Shown here in pieces: positions 25,044 through 34,600 of a DNA stretch of 64,000 nt. The notes under the pieces are model-generated. The model was not told where the DNA came from. It did not search any database and saw nothing but the letters and a program-made list of their open reading frames with translations. The stretch's first letter is position 1; every line of letters begins with the position of its first letter. The DNA is from Clostridiales bacterium. Lineage in GTDB: Bacteria; Bacillota; Clostridia; Oscillospirales; Oscillospiraceae. The stretch covers positions 1 through 64,000 of the forward strand of contig SFEX01000003.1 of NCBI GenBank assembly GCA_004557075.1, in the 5' to 3' direction. The position numbers were made by a program, and so were the translations under genes.

Positions 25044-26654
25044 TTACCAGCCCAGCTCATCGTCAAAGTCAACGAGCGACGGGTCAATAGGCTCCTCCTG
25101 CAAAACCGACTGCATATACTGATTGACGGTCTTACGAGCCTCGGCATTCGGTACTATGCGGCAGTCCATAAGGGCGTGAGGCATCCAGATAATGTGGTAC
25201 TTATCACGGTACTTGTGGAACTCCTCCTCAAGCAGACCCTGTGCGCCTGCCATGCCCTTGCAGCCGATATCGTCGTACATAATGATGGTGTCGCAGTTGA
25301 ACTTCTCCGCAGTCTCCCACATCTGCATCAGATGGCGGTTGCCTCCGACGGTGTGGGTGCGCATCGGAGTTCTCGCATACCAGTCGGCAACGTCGCTGAG
25401 CATGGTCTGACGGTCGCTGGTATCGACGAGGTTATGTCCGGTCAGGGAGTCCATATTTATGACGGCCATGACGCCCCAGCAGTTGTACAGCCACAGGACG
25501 CCGTGAGAATTGTAGGTAGAGCCGCAGGACCACGCAAGCGCACGGTGACGGATATGCGTGAAGGGATGTATGTTATTGCGGACGCATCTCTCAAAGACCT
25601 TGTTGATCTTCTTATTGGCCTTCATGAAGTAGCGTGTACCGCCCTGCTGGTAGAAGTAGATACGGAAGAAGCCCTGAATAACGGGGTTCATCGGGCCGTT
25701 ATCACTGTTTGCGTATACATCCCAGCGGTTGAGGGAGCCGCGGTTAAACTCGTTGGTTTTCTCAAGGTGCTCAATAAATGCATCCCAGTTAAAGGGTACA
25801 CCAAGCTGCTCCTCAAGGAATTCAATCGCCATTTCTATCTCGTGAACGCCAAGCTCCTTGGTGGTGGGATCATCATACATCAGCGGGGAGTTGAGCGGAT
25901 GCACGGCCTTCTGGCCGTTGTTCGACAGTGCCTTCCACATGGCGCTGTTATCCATCATGTTTGCGTCGCAGGGGTTATTGGTCGTCAGCCAGCAGTTGCC
26001 GACATCGGGGTACTCGCCCTCGACAGCGACGCCGGTCTCGACCAGAGGCAGGGTGCACATATCACCCGGGATGCCGCAGGCAACAGCCTGGTCAACATAG
26101 TAGCTGCCGAGCTGCTTGCGCAGAACAGGAAGCATGAACGCAGCCTGCTGCTGCATATTGATAGCCGTAAAGCCAGGGAAGCCAAAGATGATGTGCTTTG
26201 CCAAAGTGTAGTCAAATGCAACGGTCTTATCCGTCCACTTGGTCTCGCCAAGTCTGCGGTCTGCGCGCAGCAGCTCCCAGATAGTCTGAACAGAGTCGGA
26301 GATCATGCAGTCCATTGCATAGGAGTCTGCGCGAAGAGCCTGACCGCGGTCGCCCTCGATCCACTTATCGTACAGCATGGGAGCGCCGAGATATGCGCTC
26401 AGCCAGCGGTACTTCCAGAAAGCCTTGGCAATACGGATGGGATCACGCAGGACAAGTGAAGCCATCTTCACCCATGTGGTCAGCCACTTGCCGAATGCGT
26501 ATGCGGTATCCCTTACGCCGCGCCACTCACGGCGGGCATAAAAGTTTGTGCCTTCAATATATCTCTGTCCTAAGTAATGGCAAGGCTCGTCGCCTTTTAT
26601 AAAGTGCTCAAGTGTGCCATACTGCTCTTTAATGCTTACTTTTCTTTTCCACAT
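25044..26654 (-). CDS. 2-hydroxyacyl-CoA dehydratase/benzoyl-CoA reductase family subunit (long form)
   Basis: This 536-residue protein belongs to the HgdB/BadD/BcrC superfamily: ACGIPGDMCTLPLVETGVAV, WLTTNNPCDANMMDN, and the C-terminal IIMYDDIGCKGMAGAQGLLE give the expected cysteine positions for a [4Fe-4S] cluster. It pairs with the shorter subunit encoded 15 nt upstream. Such enzymes dehydrate 2-hydroxyacyl-CoA or reduce aromatic acyl-CoA radically, needing an ATP-dependent activator. No activator gene is in the window. Substrate unknown. Confidence 0.8.
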   Translation of the reverse strand: MWKRKVSIKEQYGTLEHFIKGDEPCHYLGQRYIEGTNFYARREWRGVRDTAYAFGKWLTTWVKMASLVLRDPIRIAKAFWKYRWLSAYLGAPMLYDKWIEGDRGQALRADSYAMDCMISDSVQTIWELLRADRRLGETKWTDKTVAFDYTLAKHIIFGFPGFTAINMQQQAAFMLPVLRKQLGSYYVDQAVACGIPGDMCTLPLVETGVAVEGEYPDVGNCWLTTNNPCDANMMDNSAMWKALSNNGQKAVHPLNSPLMYDDPTTKELGVHEIEMAIEFLEEQLGVPFNWDAFIEHLEKTNEFNRGSLNRWDVYANSDNGPMNPVIQGFFRIYFYQQGGTRYFMKANKKINKVFERCVRNNIHPFTHIRHRALAWSCGSTYNSHGVLWLYNCWGVMAVINMDSLTGHNLVDTSDRQTMLSDVADWYARTPMRTHTVGGNRHLMQMWETAEKFNCDTIIMYDDIGCKGMAGAQGLLEEEFHKYRDKYHIIWMPHALMDCRIVPNAEARKTVNQYMQSVLQEEPIDPSLVDFDDELGW

Positions 26655-26669
26655 AGCTGTAACCTCCCC

Positions 26670-27866
26670 TTACTTATCCTGGATTCTCTTGATCTCAAGA
26701 GACTCGATAAATGCCTGGAATCTTGTGCGGAGCTGGCCGACTGCCGCGTTTGCGTAGTCGCGCTCGATCTGGCAGGTCGGTATCGTCGAAGGAATATGGT
26801 TGCCTTCGGTTATCCACTTTGCGGCGATTGCTCTCTCATATCCCCAATATTCGCAGAACTTCATATTCTGGAGAATGATGCCCTCGGCCTTGTATTCCTT
26901 GGCAAGATTGTAAAGGTACATTCTGCGGTCTATGAGCGCATCAGTGCCCATGGCTCTGGGGCATTCGTTCTTGTACATGTAATACTCCGCCATGGCGTCC
27001 AGAGGATGCTGACCCTCCTTGACCTCGATCGGCTCTCTGCCGGGCAGTGAGCCGAAGCAGTAGCGGTCGGCAACGACAATTGCGCCGCACATCTCGATGA
27101 GCTTCGTAAACTCTGGATCATCAACCTCGGAGCCGGCAAGCATAACTCTTGCTCTGTACCAGGGTTCGGGATCAGGCTCGCGGGTCCTCAGCTCTTCGAG
27201 AGTCTCACGCAGGTAAGGAAGGATGAGGTACTTGGGACAGACCTCGGTCACGAGTTGGATGACGTGGAATTCATAACCTGTGATAGGAGGATTATCAAGC
27301 TTTCTTAGATCGCCAATCTCGGTTATGATGCGGCAGACCTCATTGAAGCGCTCGATCGCTTCCATAAGGTTTTCTTCGGAGTAGTCGATACCGTAGGTCT
27401 CATGCATCGGCGTGAGAACCTTCTGCTCGAGCTGGCGGCGGAAGTAGCCGCCGTACCATTCGCCCTTCTTCATGGGCATATCAATGCAGGTGACGATGAA
27501 TTTCTCGTTGGGAATGAGCTTGCAGTAGTCGAAGTACTGCTCCATGCGGTTCATTGTGGTGCAGCACTCCTGGCCGATAAGAGCGGAAAGGAAGTTGTAG
27601 CCGCCCTCAAAGGCACGCTCCAGAATGCTCTTGGAATAAGGGCAGGAGCGGTTTGTCATGTAGTATGTAGCAAGGTCGGGATTGGTGCAGCCCGGCGCGC
27701 GAAGCCTCACGCCGAAGCAGCCGTCGACATCCAGCAGAGGCTCGGGTATGTACGAACAATTGTACGCCAGAGCGAGCTTGCCCTCGGCACATGCCTGTTT
27801 GACAAGCGCATTGTTTGCTTCCCGCAGGAGGTCTTCAAAGTAAATAAGATGCTTTAAGTCTCTCAT
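26670..27866 (-). CDS. 2-hydroxyacyl-CoA dehydratase family subunit (short form)
   Basis: From ATG 27866 (MRDLKHLIYFEDLLREANNA) the product is 398 residues. HgdB-type features are RAPGCTNPDLATYYMTNRSC, FLSALIGQECCTTMNRMEQY, RVMLAGSEVDDPEFTKLIEM, CGAIVVADRYCFGSLPG and GIILQNMKFCEYWGYE. The Cys residues in RSC, ECC and FCEYWG fit cluster binding. First gene of a four-gene operon. About 240 bp upstream (27867-28060) is AT-rich and should contain the promoter; I see no riboswitch. Confidence 0.82.
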   Translation of the reverse strand: MRDLKHLIYFEDLLREANNALVKQACAEGKLALAYNCSYIPEPLLDVDGCFGVRLRAPGCTNPDLATYYMTNRSCPYSKSILERAFEGGYNFLSALIGQECCTTMNRMEQYFDYCKLIPNEKFIVTCIDMPMKKGEWYGGYFRRQLEQKVLTPMHETYGIDYSEENLMEAIERFNEVCRIITEIGDLRKLDNPPITGYEFHVIQLVTEVCPKYLILPYLRETLEELRTREPDPEPWYRARVMLAGSEVDDPEFTKLIEMCGAIVVADRYCFGSLPGREPIEVKEGQHPLDAMAEYYMYKNECPRAMGTDALIDRRMYLYNLAKEYKAEGIILQNMKFCEYWGYERAIAAKWITEGNHIPSTIPTCQIERDYANAAVGQLRTRFQAFIESLEIKRIQDK

Positions 27867-28065
27867 GGTTTTCTCCCCCGTTTCATTTTGCATCATAATA
27901 TTTTATGCTGCAATAAAGATGTTATTATTTTATCACTCCTTGCACCAAAGTTCAATTCATTTATACTTTTTTAGCGATTTGTACATTATCGCTCGCGCGT
28001 TTTGTGCAAATCTACAGTTTTATCTGTAATAACTAAAAGTACATATATAAATATACACACAAAAA

Positions 28066-28091
28066 TCGGCTTTCCAAAATAGGAAAGCCGA
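28066..28091 (-). terminator. Terminator after the small membrane protein gene
   Basis: TCGGCTTTCC-AAAATA-GGAAAGCCGA followed on minus by TTTTT. Nearly the same stem recurs at 29461-29490. Confidence 0.82.
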
Positions 28092-28102
28092 CCTCATATA
28101 TT

Positions 28103-28318
28103 TTACTTATAAAACAAACACAGTATTGGCGGAGAAAGAAGCATTATGAGCGTGACAGCCGTCAGAATGAACATTTTTATGTATTCCTTGACCTGCTTAC
28201 CCTGAACGGCGTTTTGTATGCAGCTGAGCAGCCCGTACAGGAAGACCGGAGCCACTATGATTCCCATGATAATCTGAACGTATCCAAAGATCCCCCATAT
28301 GTACTTAAATATATCCAT
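28103..28318 (-). CDS. Small two-span membrane protein
   Basis: This 71-residue protein (MDIFKYIWGIFGYVQIIMGI...) has two hydrophobic segments separated by a short NAVQGKQVKEYIK loop. It starts 13 nt after the secreted protein gene and shares its terminator. No family recognised. A helper or immunity role for the secreted neighbour is conceivable but not shown. Confidence 0.65.
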   Translation of the reverse strand: MDIFKYIWGIFGYVQIIMGIIVAPVFLYGLLSCIQNAVQGKQVKEYIKMFILTAVTLIMLLSPPILCLFYK

Positions 28319-28331
28319 TATATCTCCTTAA

Positions 28332-29222
28332 TTAAATATATACAACTGATGATCTAATCTCAGCTGTTTTATAATAATTCTCACACCCCCAAGAGAATGA
28401 TAAGCCTACAGTTCCACTATAGTCTACGCTCAATGTTCCAGGGTTAATAGTAGCATGACCATATGTTCCCTGAAACTTAATATACTCAATTGCATTTCCG
28501 GAAGAAGGCTTATCAAGCTTGCAGGTAATACTTCCTGATTTTGCCCACAAATTCTCTCCATTACTAATGGTCTTCATTCTAAAGCTCGCATTTAAACTGT
28601 TAAAACCAGATGCAGATTTAATTGTAAGATTCTCAGTTTTCATAAACCCATAGTCATTATAATAATTAACTGAACCATATCTGCCGGATTCATAAGATGT
28701 CATATCCACTGAATGTCCATTACGATCGAAACCCTGCCACCTTACACCAGCAGAATCATTTCCCAAAACCAGCGGAGAAGCAGACCACGACCACTGATAC
28801 CTCACAGTTTTACTAACTGAGCTATTGGCCCCGGAAACAAGAACTATTGAGCTTGACAAGCTTATAGCTAGCACGCTGAAATCATAGTCTACGTCCGGAT
28901 CAGCCAAAAAATCCTTCATAAATTCAATTTGCCTGTCACTGTAACCGAGGTTTTTAAGCGAGCTCTCCGGCAGCTTAGCTCTTTCGTAAAGCGCCTCCCT
29001 ATAGGAAAAGGCGAGCATTTCTTCAGCTACACTGTCCGAGTATCCCATTTCTTTTAGTTCATTCTTTGACATCTTTTGTATGCTTGTTATATATTCATAT
29101 TCATCTACAAGCACTTTTTCACTGCTGATTACCCTTTCACTGGCAGCGTTTGCCGGAATGCAACCCAGCATAAAGCATACCGTGAGTACTACTACGAAAA
29201 ACTTTAAAAAGCCTTTCTTCAT
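28332..29222 (-). CDS. Secreted protein of unknown function
   Basis: This 296-residue protein has a clear signal peptide (MKKGFLKFFVVVLTVCFMLG, cleavage likely after ANA). The N-terminal mature part is helical with two similar motifs, ELKEMGYSDSVAEEML and SLKNLGYSDRQIEFMKDF. The C-terminal half is beta-rich (SSSIVLVSGANSSVSKTVRY...YSGTVGLSFSW). No catalytic motif seen. The repeated LGYSD helix motif occurs in secreted Firmicutes proteins of unknown role. Upstream (29340-29400) an inverted repeat ATTGAC...GTCAAT lies in the promoter region. Confidence 0.72.
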   Translation of the reverse strand: MKKGFLKFFVVVLTVCFMLGCIPANAASERVISSEKVLVDEYEYITSIQKMSKNELKEMGYSDSVAEEMLAFSYREALYERAKLPESSLKNLGYSDRQIEFMKDFLADPDVDYDFSVLAISLSSSIVLVSGANSSVSKTVRYQWSWSASPLVLGNDSAGVRWQGFDRNGHSVDMTSYESGRYGSVNYYNDYGFMKTENLTIKSASGFNSLNASFRMKTISNGENLWAKSGSITCKLDKPSSGNAIEYIKFQGTYGHATINPGTLSVDYSGTVGLSFSWGCENYYKTAEIRSSVVYI

Positions 29223-29460
29223 TTTGTATACCTCCTATTTTAACACGACCTGCCTACTACCTTACAAGCTGCGCGGGGATATATGTTCCTTTTTCACCTC
29301 CTGTTAATCATATTCTAAATTTCGGATGAATTGTAATAACTTTCTACTTGCACAATACAATATATTGACACGAACGTCAATAATTATTTTTAATTTTTAC
29401 CATTTTAGTGCAAATCGACCATTTCAATTGTAAAAATATGTTGTAAATATACATACAAAA

Positions 29461-29490
29461 AATCGGCTTTCCAATTTTGGAAAGCCGATT
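29461..29490 (-). terminator. Terminator of the acyltransferase gene
   Basis: AATCGGCTTTCC-AATTTT-GGAAAGCCGATT with an A-run to the left (T-run on minus). The stem is almost identical to that at 28066. Confidence 0.82.
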
Positions 29491-29497
29491 TTCTTCG

Positions 29498-30589
29498 TTA
29501 ATTAACTTTAATCTTTTTCCGCAGCAGTCTGTCCGGAAGGGCGAGAAGTCTGTCAATTCGCGCAAGCTTAAAAAGCTTGGCACGCATCAGATCAATCGCA
29601 ATTGAGGCAGCTACAAACAGAACACAGAAAATAATCGAGGTTGCAAGCAGCCAGAGAGTTGATTTTTCTCCCATGTACGGCACCTGCCACGGCAAAATAT
29701 ACGCCCATACGTTTGGATCCGTATTTATCAGGTATGCCGCAAACGCTCCCGACGAGAGCGTGCTTATAGTCTCCCCCACCTTCTCCGAAATTCTCAGTCT
29801 GCTGAAGATAAGTACAAACAATACGGATATTGCAATAATTGTCGGAGAGCAATATGAAACCAATGTATTGTCGCTAATTTTGAATATCTGGCCAAAAACA
29901 TTGAAATCAATGGGGAATATTTTTGAAAGCCATGTTATGAGAACCAGCGCTGCGGCTGCCAATATGCATTTTCCGGTTGTGATTTTTTCCTCAAATCCGC
30001 ACTTTTTGATCGTTGCTCCGAAGAAATACATGATGGAAAGCCAAATGACACTGTACCCGCCCAATGTTTGGAAGTCAGCTCCGGTAAACACCTCGATGAC
30101 CGAGAAGAAAACAAGCATTGCCGCAGAAGTGGCAATGAGTTTATCATTCGACATTGCCCGCACAGCCGAGTCAATAATCGGCATAAGGACGAACAGTCCC
30201 ACATATGACGTCAAATACCAGTACCTGTTGGTGCTTATCGGAAATGCGTTCATCGCAACATCGTGCCACGAAATAGATGCCGTGCCGGAGAGCTTAAACA
30301 CAAGCGATATTATAACTCCGTAAAACACCGCCTGCGCCCACACGGAAAGTAAGCTGCTCCATTTTCGCTCTTTCTCCGTATCTCTGTAGCCCGCATATCC
30401 GCTGATTATCGCAAACATATTGACAGCGCCGTATGCCACCACTTCAAACAGCCAATATGAGCGATACACGCTCATGTTCTCCGTAAATTCCAGCCCGCCG
30501 CTTTTTAAGAGCTGATGCAGGAGAACAACGAAGGACATTGCAACTATCCTGAGCAGGTCTATTCCGTGATTTCGCGTATTTTGCTTCAT
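29498..30589 (-). CDS. Acyltransferase 3 family membrane protein
   Basis: This 363-residue protein starts MKQNTRNHGIDLLRIVAMSF, the classic Acyl_transf_3 opening with the conserved R and the LLHQL histidine. About ten membrane segments follow. The family O-acetylates or O-succinylates surface polysaccharides and peptidoglycan. No glycan gene lies next to it, so its target is unknown. Confidence 0.88.
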   Translation of the reverse strand: MKQNTRNHGIDLLRIVAMSFVVLLHQLLKSGGLEFTENMSVYRSYWLFEVVAYGAVNMFAIISGYAGYRDTEKERKWSSLLSVWAQAVFYGVIISLVFKLSGTASISWHDVAMNAFPISTNRYWYLTSYVGLFVLMPIIDSAVRAMSNDKLIATSAAMLVFFSVIEVFTGADFQTLGGYSVIWLSIMYFFGATIKKCGFEEKITTGKCILAAAALVLITWLSKIFPIDFNVFGQIFKISDNTLVSYCSPTIIAISVLFVLIFSRLRISEKVGETISTLSSGAFAAYLINTDPNVWAYILPWQVPYMGEKSTLWLLATSIIFCVLFVAASIAIDLMRAKLFKLARIDRLLALPDRLLRKKIKVN

Positions 30590-30614
30590 GGTATCTATTA
30601 CAAATCAGCGAAAA

Positions 30615-31079
30615 TTACTGGTTCTCCCTTCCCGGGATGGTAAATATTCCGGATTCAACAAGCTCCTGCAAGCCCTTATGAGATTCATACATGACAAGCA
30701 GGCGGCTCTCGATGACAGCCCACTTCTCGTCTATCTCAACATCCGCGGCGGCAAGGCGCTTGCGGGCGACCTCCTCGGCCTCGCTTATTATCTGCTCCGC
30801 CTGCTTTTCCACGTCGGCGAGAATCTCCTCGGAGTGTGCGTCGCGCTTGCGCATATTCTCAACATAGGTATCCACAGTGAGCTGAGCGGTTTCAAACAGT
30901 CCGGTGATCTTTGCAGCAGCCTCGGCAAGATTGCCCGTCTCGCTTACCTTGATCTCATATCCGTCAAGCTTTTCCTGAAGCTCAGCTACCTCAGCCTTGA
31001 GCTTCTCTATCTCCTGCTCCTGGTCATGCATGACCATCATCATTTCGTTCTTTGAAAGGTTCATTGATTCGTTTCTCAT
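30615..31079 (-). CDS. Coiled-coil DivIVA-like protein
   Basis: This 154-residue protein has long heptad repeats: DQEQEIEKLKAEVAELQEKL and ILADVEKQAEQIISEAEEVA plus RKRLAAADVE. This is DivIVA/V-type ATPase-E-like coiled coil. A GAGGAG site lies 8 nt before ATG 31079. The acyltransferase gene follows 25 nt later on the same strand. A role in cell pole or division organisation is possible; the N-terminal lipid-binding DivIVA motif is not visible. Confidence 0.6.
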   Translation of the reverse strand: MRNESMNLSKNEMMMVMHDQEQEIEKLKAEVAELQEKLDGYEIKVSETGNLAEAAAKITGLFETAQLTVDTYVENMRKRDAHSEEILADVEKQAEQIISEAEEVARKRLAAADVEIDEKWAVIESRLLVMYESHKGLQELVESGIFTIPGRENQ

Positions 31080-31260
31080 AGCTTTGCTCCTCGGTATCCT
31101 TTATTTGCTGTTATTGTATCATCCGAAAAAGCTAATTTCAACATAATATTGTAATTTAACTCCCAAGGCGAAACGCTTATTGCTATTTATATACAATCAT
31201 GGTAAAATATTTATGTAGTCGAAGTTAATTAAAATGCGTAATCAATGAAAGGAGCATAAT

Positions 31261-31617
31261 ATGAGCAAGTTAAAGCCTGCGATCCTCGCCTTATTCATCA
31301 TAGCATTTGTCCCCATATCCAACGCCGTTGAGCGCGGTATTGACCTGTCCTCGCCGGAGTACATACGCCTTGGCTGGCCGTGCCTGTGCTGTATAATATT
31401 CGGCGCGCTGCTGTTCTTCATATCCGCAAGATACCCGCTCAAGTTCAAGCCGAATGCCGTATGCCTTATATGCGCTGTGGTGATCGCCGCCGTGCTGCTC
31501 CTGCCCTATGTCGTGCTCTCTGTAAGATATGTGATAAGCTCCGATATCGCGGCATACTTTATCTGCACGGCCTTCGGCTTTACCCTCTGCATGGGGCTGT
31601 TCAGTCCGGCCAACTAA
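31261..31617 (+). CDS. Small four-span membrane protein
   Basis: This 118-residue protein has about three to four hydrophobic segments (AILALFIIAFVPISNA; WPCLCCIIFGALLFFI; VCLICAVVIAAVLLLPYVVL; DIAAYFICTAFGFTLC). Preceded by AAAGGAG 9 nt upstream and followed by a strong terminator at 31641. No family recognised. Confidence 0.7.
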   Translation: MSKLKPAILALFIIAFVPISNAVERGIDLSSPEYIRLGWPCLCCIIFGALLFFISARYPLKFKPNAVCLICAVVIAAVLLLPYVVLSVRYVISSDIAAYFICTAFGFTLCMGLFSPAN

Positions 31618-31640
31618 GCCAAAGCCGCTGAATACAAACA

Positions 31641-31671
31641 AAAAGACACGGGAGCGATCCCGTGTCTTTTT
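31641..31671. terminator. Bidirectional terminator
   Basis: AAAAGACACGGGA-GCGA-TCCCGTGTCTTTT between convergent genes. Confidence 0.88.
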
Positions 31672-31687
31672 GCTATTTTGTTTATTA

Positions 31688-34600
31688 TCAGCTCATCGCT
31701 CTGTGTAGGAAGGTCACTACCTGCCAGCGGGAGCAGACCTTATTCGGCTGGAAGTCATCGTGTCCATAGCCAAGGGTTATCCCCTGCTCTGCCGCCCAGA
31801 TTATGGCCCTATAGAAAACGCTGTTGGGGTTAACATCAACAAAGGGATTATTGAGGTTTGAGGGCGTCGGCTGACCGTAGTAGCGCCACAGGAAGGTCAC
31901 AAATTCCGCGCGCGTTACCTGAGCATGCGGACGGAAAGTGCCGTCGGAATAGCCGTTGGTTATACCGTTCTCAGAAGCCCAGAGGATAGCTGTATAGTAC
32001 GGCTGGCAGGGTCCGCTGTTCGAAACGTCGGAGAAGCCGGCGCCTGAGCCTATGGGCTGGGGTCTGCCCGCTGCGCGCCAAAGGAAGGTCACTACCTGTC
32101 CGCGTGTGCAGGTCGCCGAGGGGCTGAAATGAGTTGCATCCGTTCCGGCGGTGATCTGCGGGTTGTAGTAATATGCCCACAGGACATGCTCATAGTAGAT
32201 AGAGTCGCTGGCAACATCGTAGAACGGGTTTTTGAAGGTCTGCTTGCAGACTGTGCACATTCCCTTGCTTATCTTATGACCGGCGGCGGGGACATAGCTG
32301 TCAACATAGCTCTCCTTGCAGCCGGAGCAGGTATGCGTGGTGTAGCCTTTTTCGGTGCAGGTAGGCGCGGTCACGACGGCGTCGTATCTGTGTCCGCCAA
32401 AATCGCCGTAAGCCTCGCCGCACTCGTCGCATATCGCTTTATTCGTGCAGTCGGCCTGTCCGCCGCTGTGAGCCTGCTTTGCACTGAGCTGATACCAGCG
32501 CTCGTTTATGATAATGCCGTTTTTCTCAAGCTCGGGTCTGAGATCCTCAAGCGTCTTGCCGCAGCGCTGGCAGCCGAGCCAGTGGGACTCATTATCGTGG
32601 CAGTGGTCGATATCCTTGATTTTGATCTTGGCAAGAAGGCTGTCAATGGTGATATCCTGAACCGAGGAAAAATCACCGTTCTTTATCATATTGGCAATAT
32701 CCTCTGTTGTGATGTCGAGGTTCTTGAGCAGGTCTGTAATATTTACCGAGCTTATCGCGTCCTTGCCCGGGTGCAGATCATGGCCCGTGCAGGGCTCAAC
32801 AATACCGGCATCGTCCGTAGGTACGGTCGCTTTTTCATCCAAGTAGAAATTGCCGCACTTTTCGCATATATAGTGCGCCTTTACTCCATCCTCGGTGCAG
32901 GTCTTTTCAACCGCAGGGACAAATTTGAGATGGGACGCGCAGCCGTCCGGGCAGGCGGTATAGTAGCTTCTACCGTGCTCGATGATCTCGCCGCAGCCTA
33001 GGCACTTTGTATCGCCGGTGTAGCCGGGCTTATTGCCCTCGGGTTCGCAGACGCCGACCAGCTCCGTTCCGCCGGAGTGATTTTCCGGGTCGCGCTCTCC
33101 GTCGTCATGCTGGCAGACGATGCATACATGGCCCGAGCAGCAGGTGGGTTTGGTCGTATCGAGAACCGTATGTGTACCGTAGGTATCGGGATACCTGTAG
33201 TCACAGTATTTGCACACTCTCCAGTGTCCGTCTTTATCGGATGCCCATGTCTGAACCTTTGCATTGTAGTGCTTGAGAGGCTCAATGGTAAGCTCACTCA
33301 TATCGCTTACAGCGTTTTTGCCGTCAGCGTCGGTGAATATAGCGCCGCATTTCAGGCACTTATAGTGTTCCTTTACGCCCTCGGCATCCGGGCATTTTTC
33401 GCACTTTGCGGGAACTTCCTCGACCTTGACAAGCTCATGCTCACATACGTCGGCATAAGGAAGTGCCACGTTTTCCTCAACTATTTTCTTGCAGTCGGTG
33501 CAGTAGATATTGCAAAGGCCGTCCTTCTCCGGAGTAGGCTCGACTATGATCTGCCTTTCGGTGTGGATATGATTATCCGGGTCTATCTGACCGTACTCAA
33601 AGCCGCAGACATCGCACACGGCTCTGCCGTGGCAATATGCCTCGCCGCCTGTGTGGCTGCCGGTGTTTTTCAGGTCGCCGCACATGCTGCACTCCTGCGC
33701 ATGATATTCGACGCCGTCACTTTCAAAGGCTTTCCATATATATTTGTGGTCAAGCTTTCCAAGAACTGTGGATGCATGAGTTATTTCTTTAGTACCGGCA
33801 GCGTCGCTGAAATAATCCTTGCAGCCGTCACAGTAATAATACGGGATGTTGCCGTCTTCCTTGCAGGTGGCAGCCTTAGGAGGGTAGTATACCAGATTGC
33901 TGTGATTGGTTTTATCCCTGTCCACATCCAGCTTCAGCTTGGAAATTTGTTCGGTACCGGCGGCATCGGTAAAGTATTTATCGCAACTGTCGCAGTACCA
34001 GTGCTCTATCGTGCCCTGCTCACAGCAGGTGGAGGGCACAGCGTCTTTATGAACAAGATTTGAGTGATTTGCCGGGTCAATGGCAAGCTCCACCACGGAA
34101 TTATCAAGCATTGCGCTTCCGTCCTTATCCGTGAAAGCCTGTCCGCATGTCTCGCATGCATAGTGCTCAATGCAGCCCTTTTCGCAGCAGGTGGCGTCCT
34201 TCGCATCGACAAGAACGATGTTATCGTGGGTCGTCAGCTTGGGAACGGCACAAGCCTCAAGGGTGGTTTCATACACGCCGTCTGCATCAAGATAATATCT
34301 GTCGCAGACAGTGCAATGGTAATATTCGATGTTGCCCTCTTTAGCGCAGGTAGCAGCCGTCGCTTCTATCTTCTGTATGCTGTGCTCGGCGCATTCTTCC
34401 GGCTTGATGTTTATAGTCGCCTCGTCGCTGAGTGTCAAGTCGTGGAAAAGCTTGATCAAACGACCGCTCTCATAGTAAACGGCGCAGCGGATAGTCATTC
34501 CGTCCATATCAGCCGTTACCTTCAGCTCCAGCGTCGGCTTATCGCTCAACATGACCTTTTTTGCTTCATCTATGAAGCTGCCAAAGCTGGTGATATTATC

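Noticed and set aside
24780..26459. Long plus-strand open frame of 559 codons
   Set aside because: Antisense to the dehydratase operon, with no family features; a shadow caused by codon bias.
33077..34063. Plus-strand open frame resembling a membrane protein
   Set aside because: Antisense to the cysteine-pair repeats of the SLH protein; hydrophobicity comes from the complement of acidic codons.
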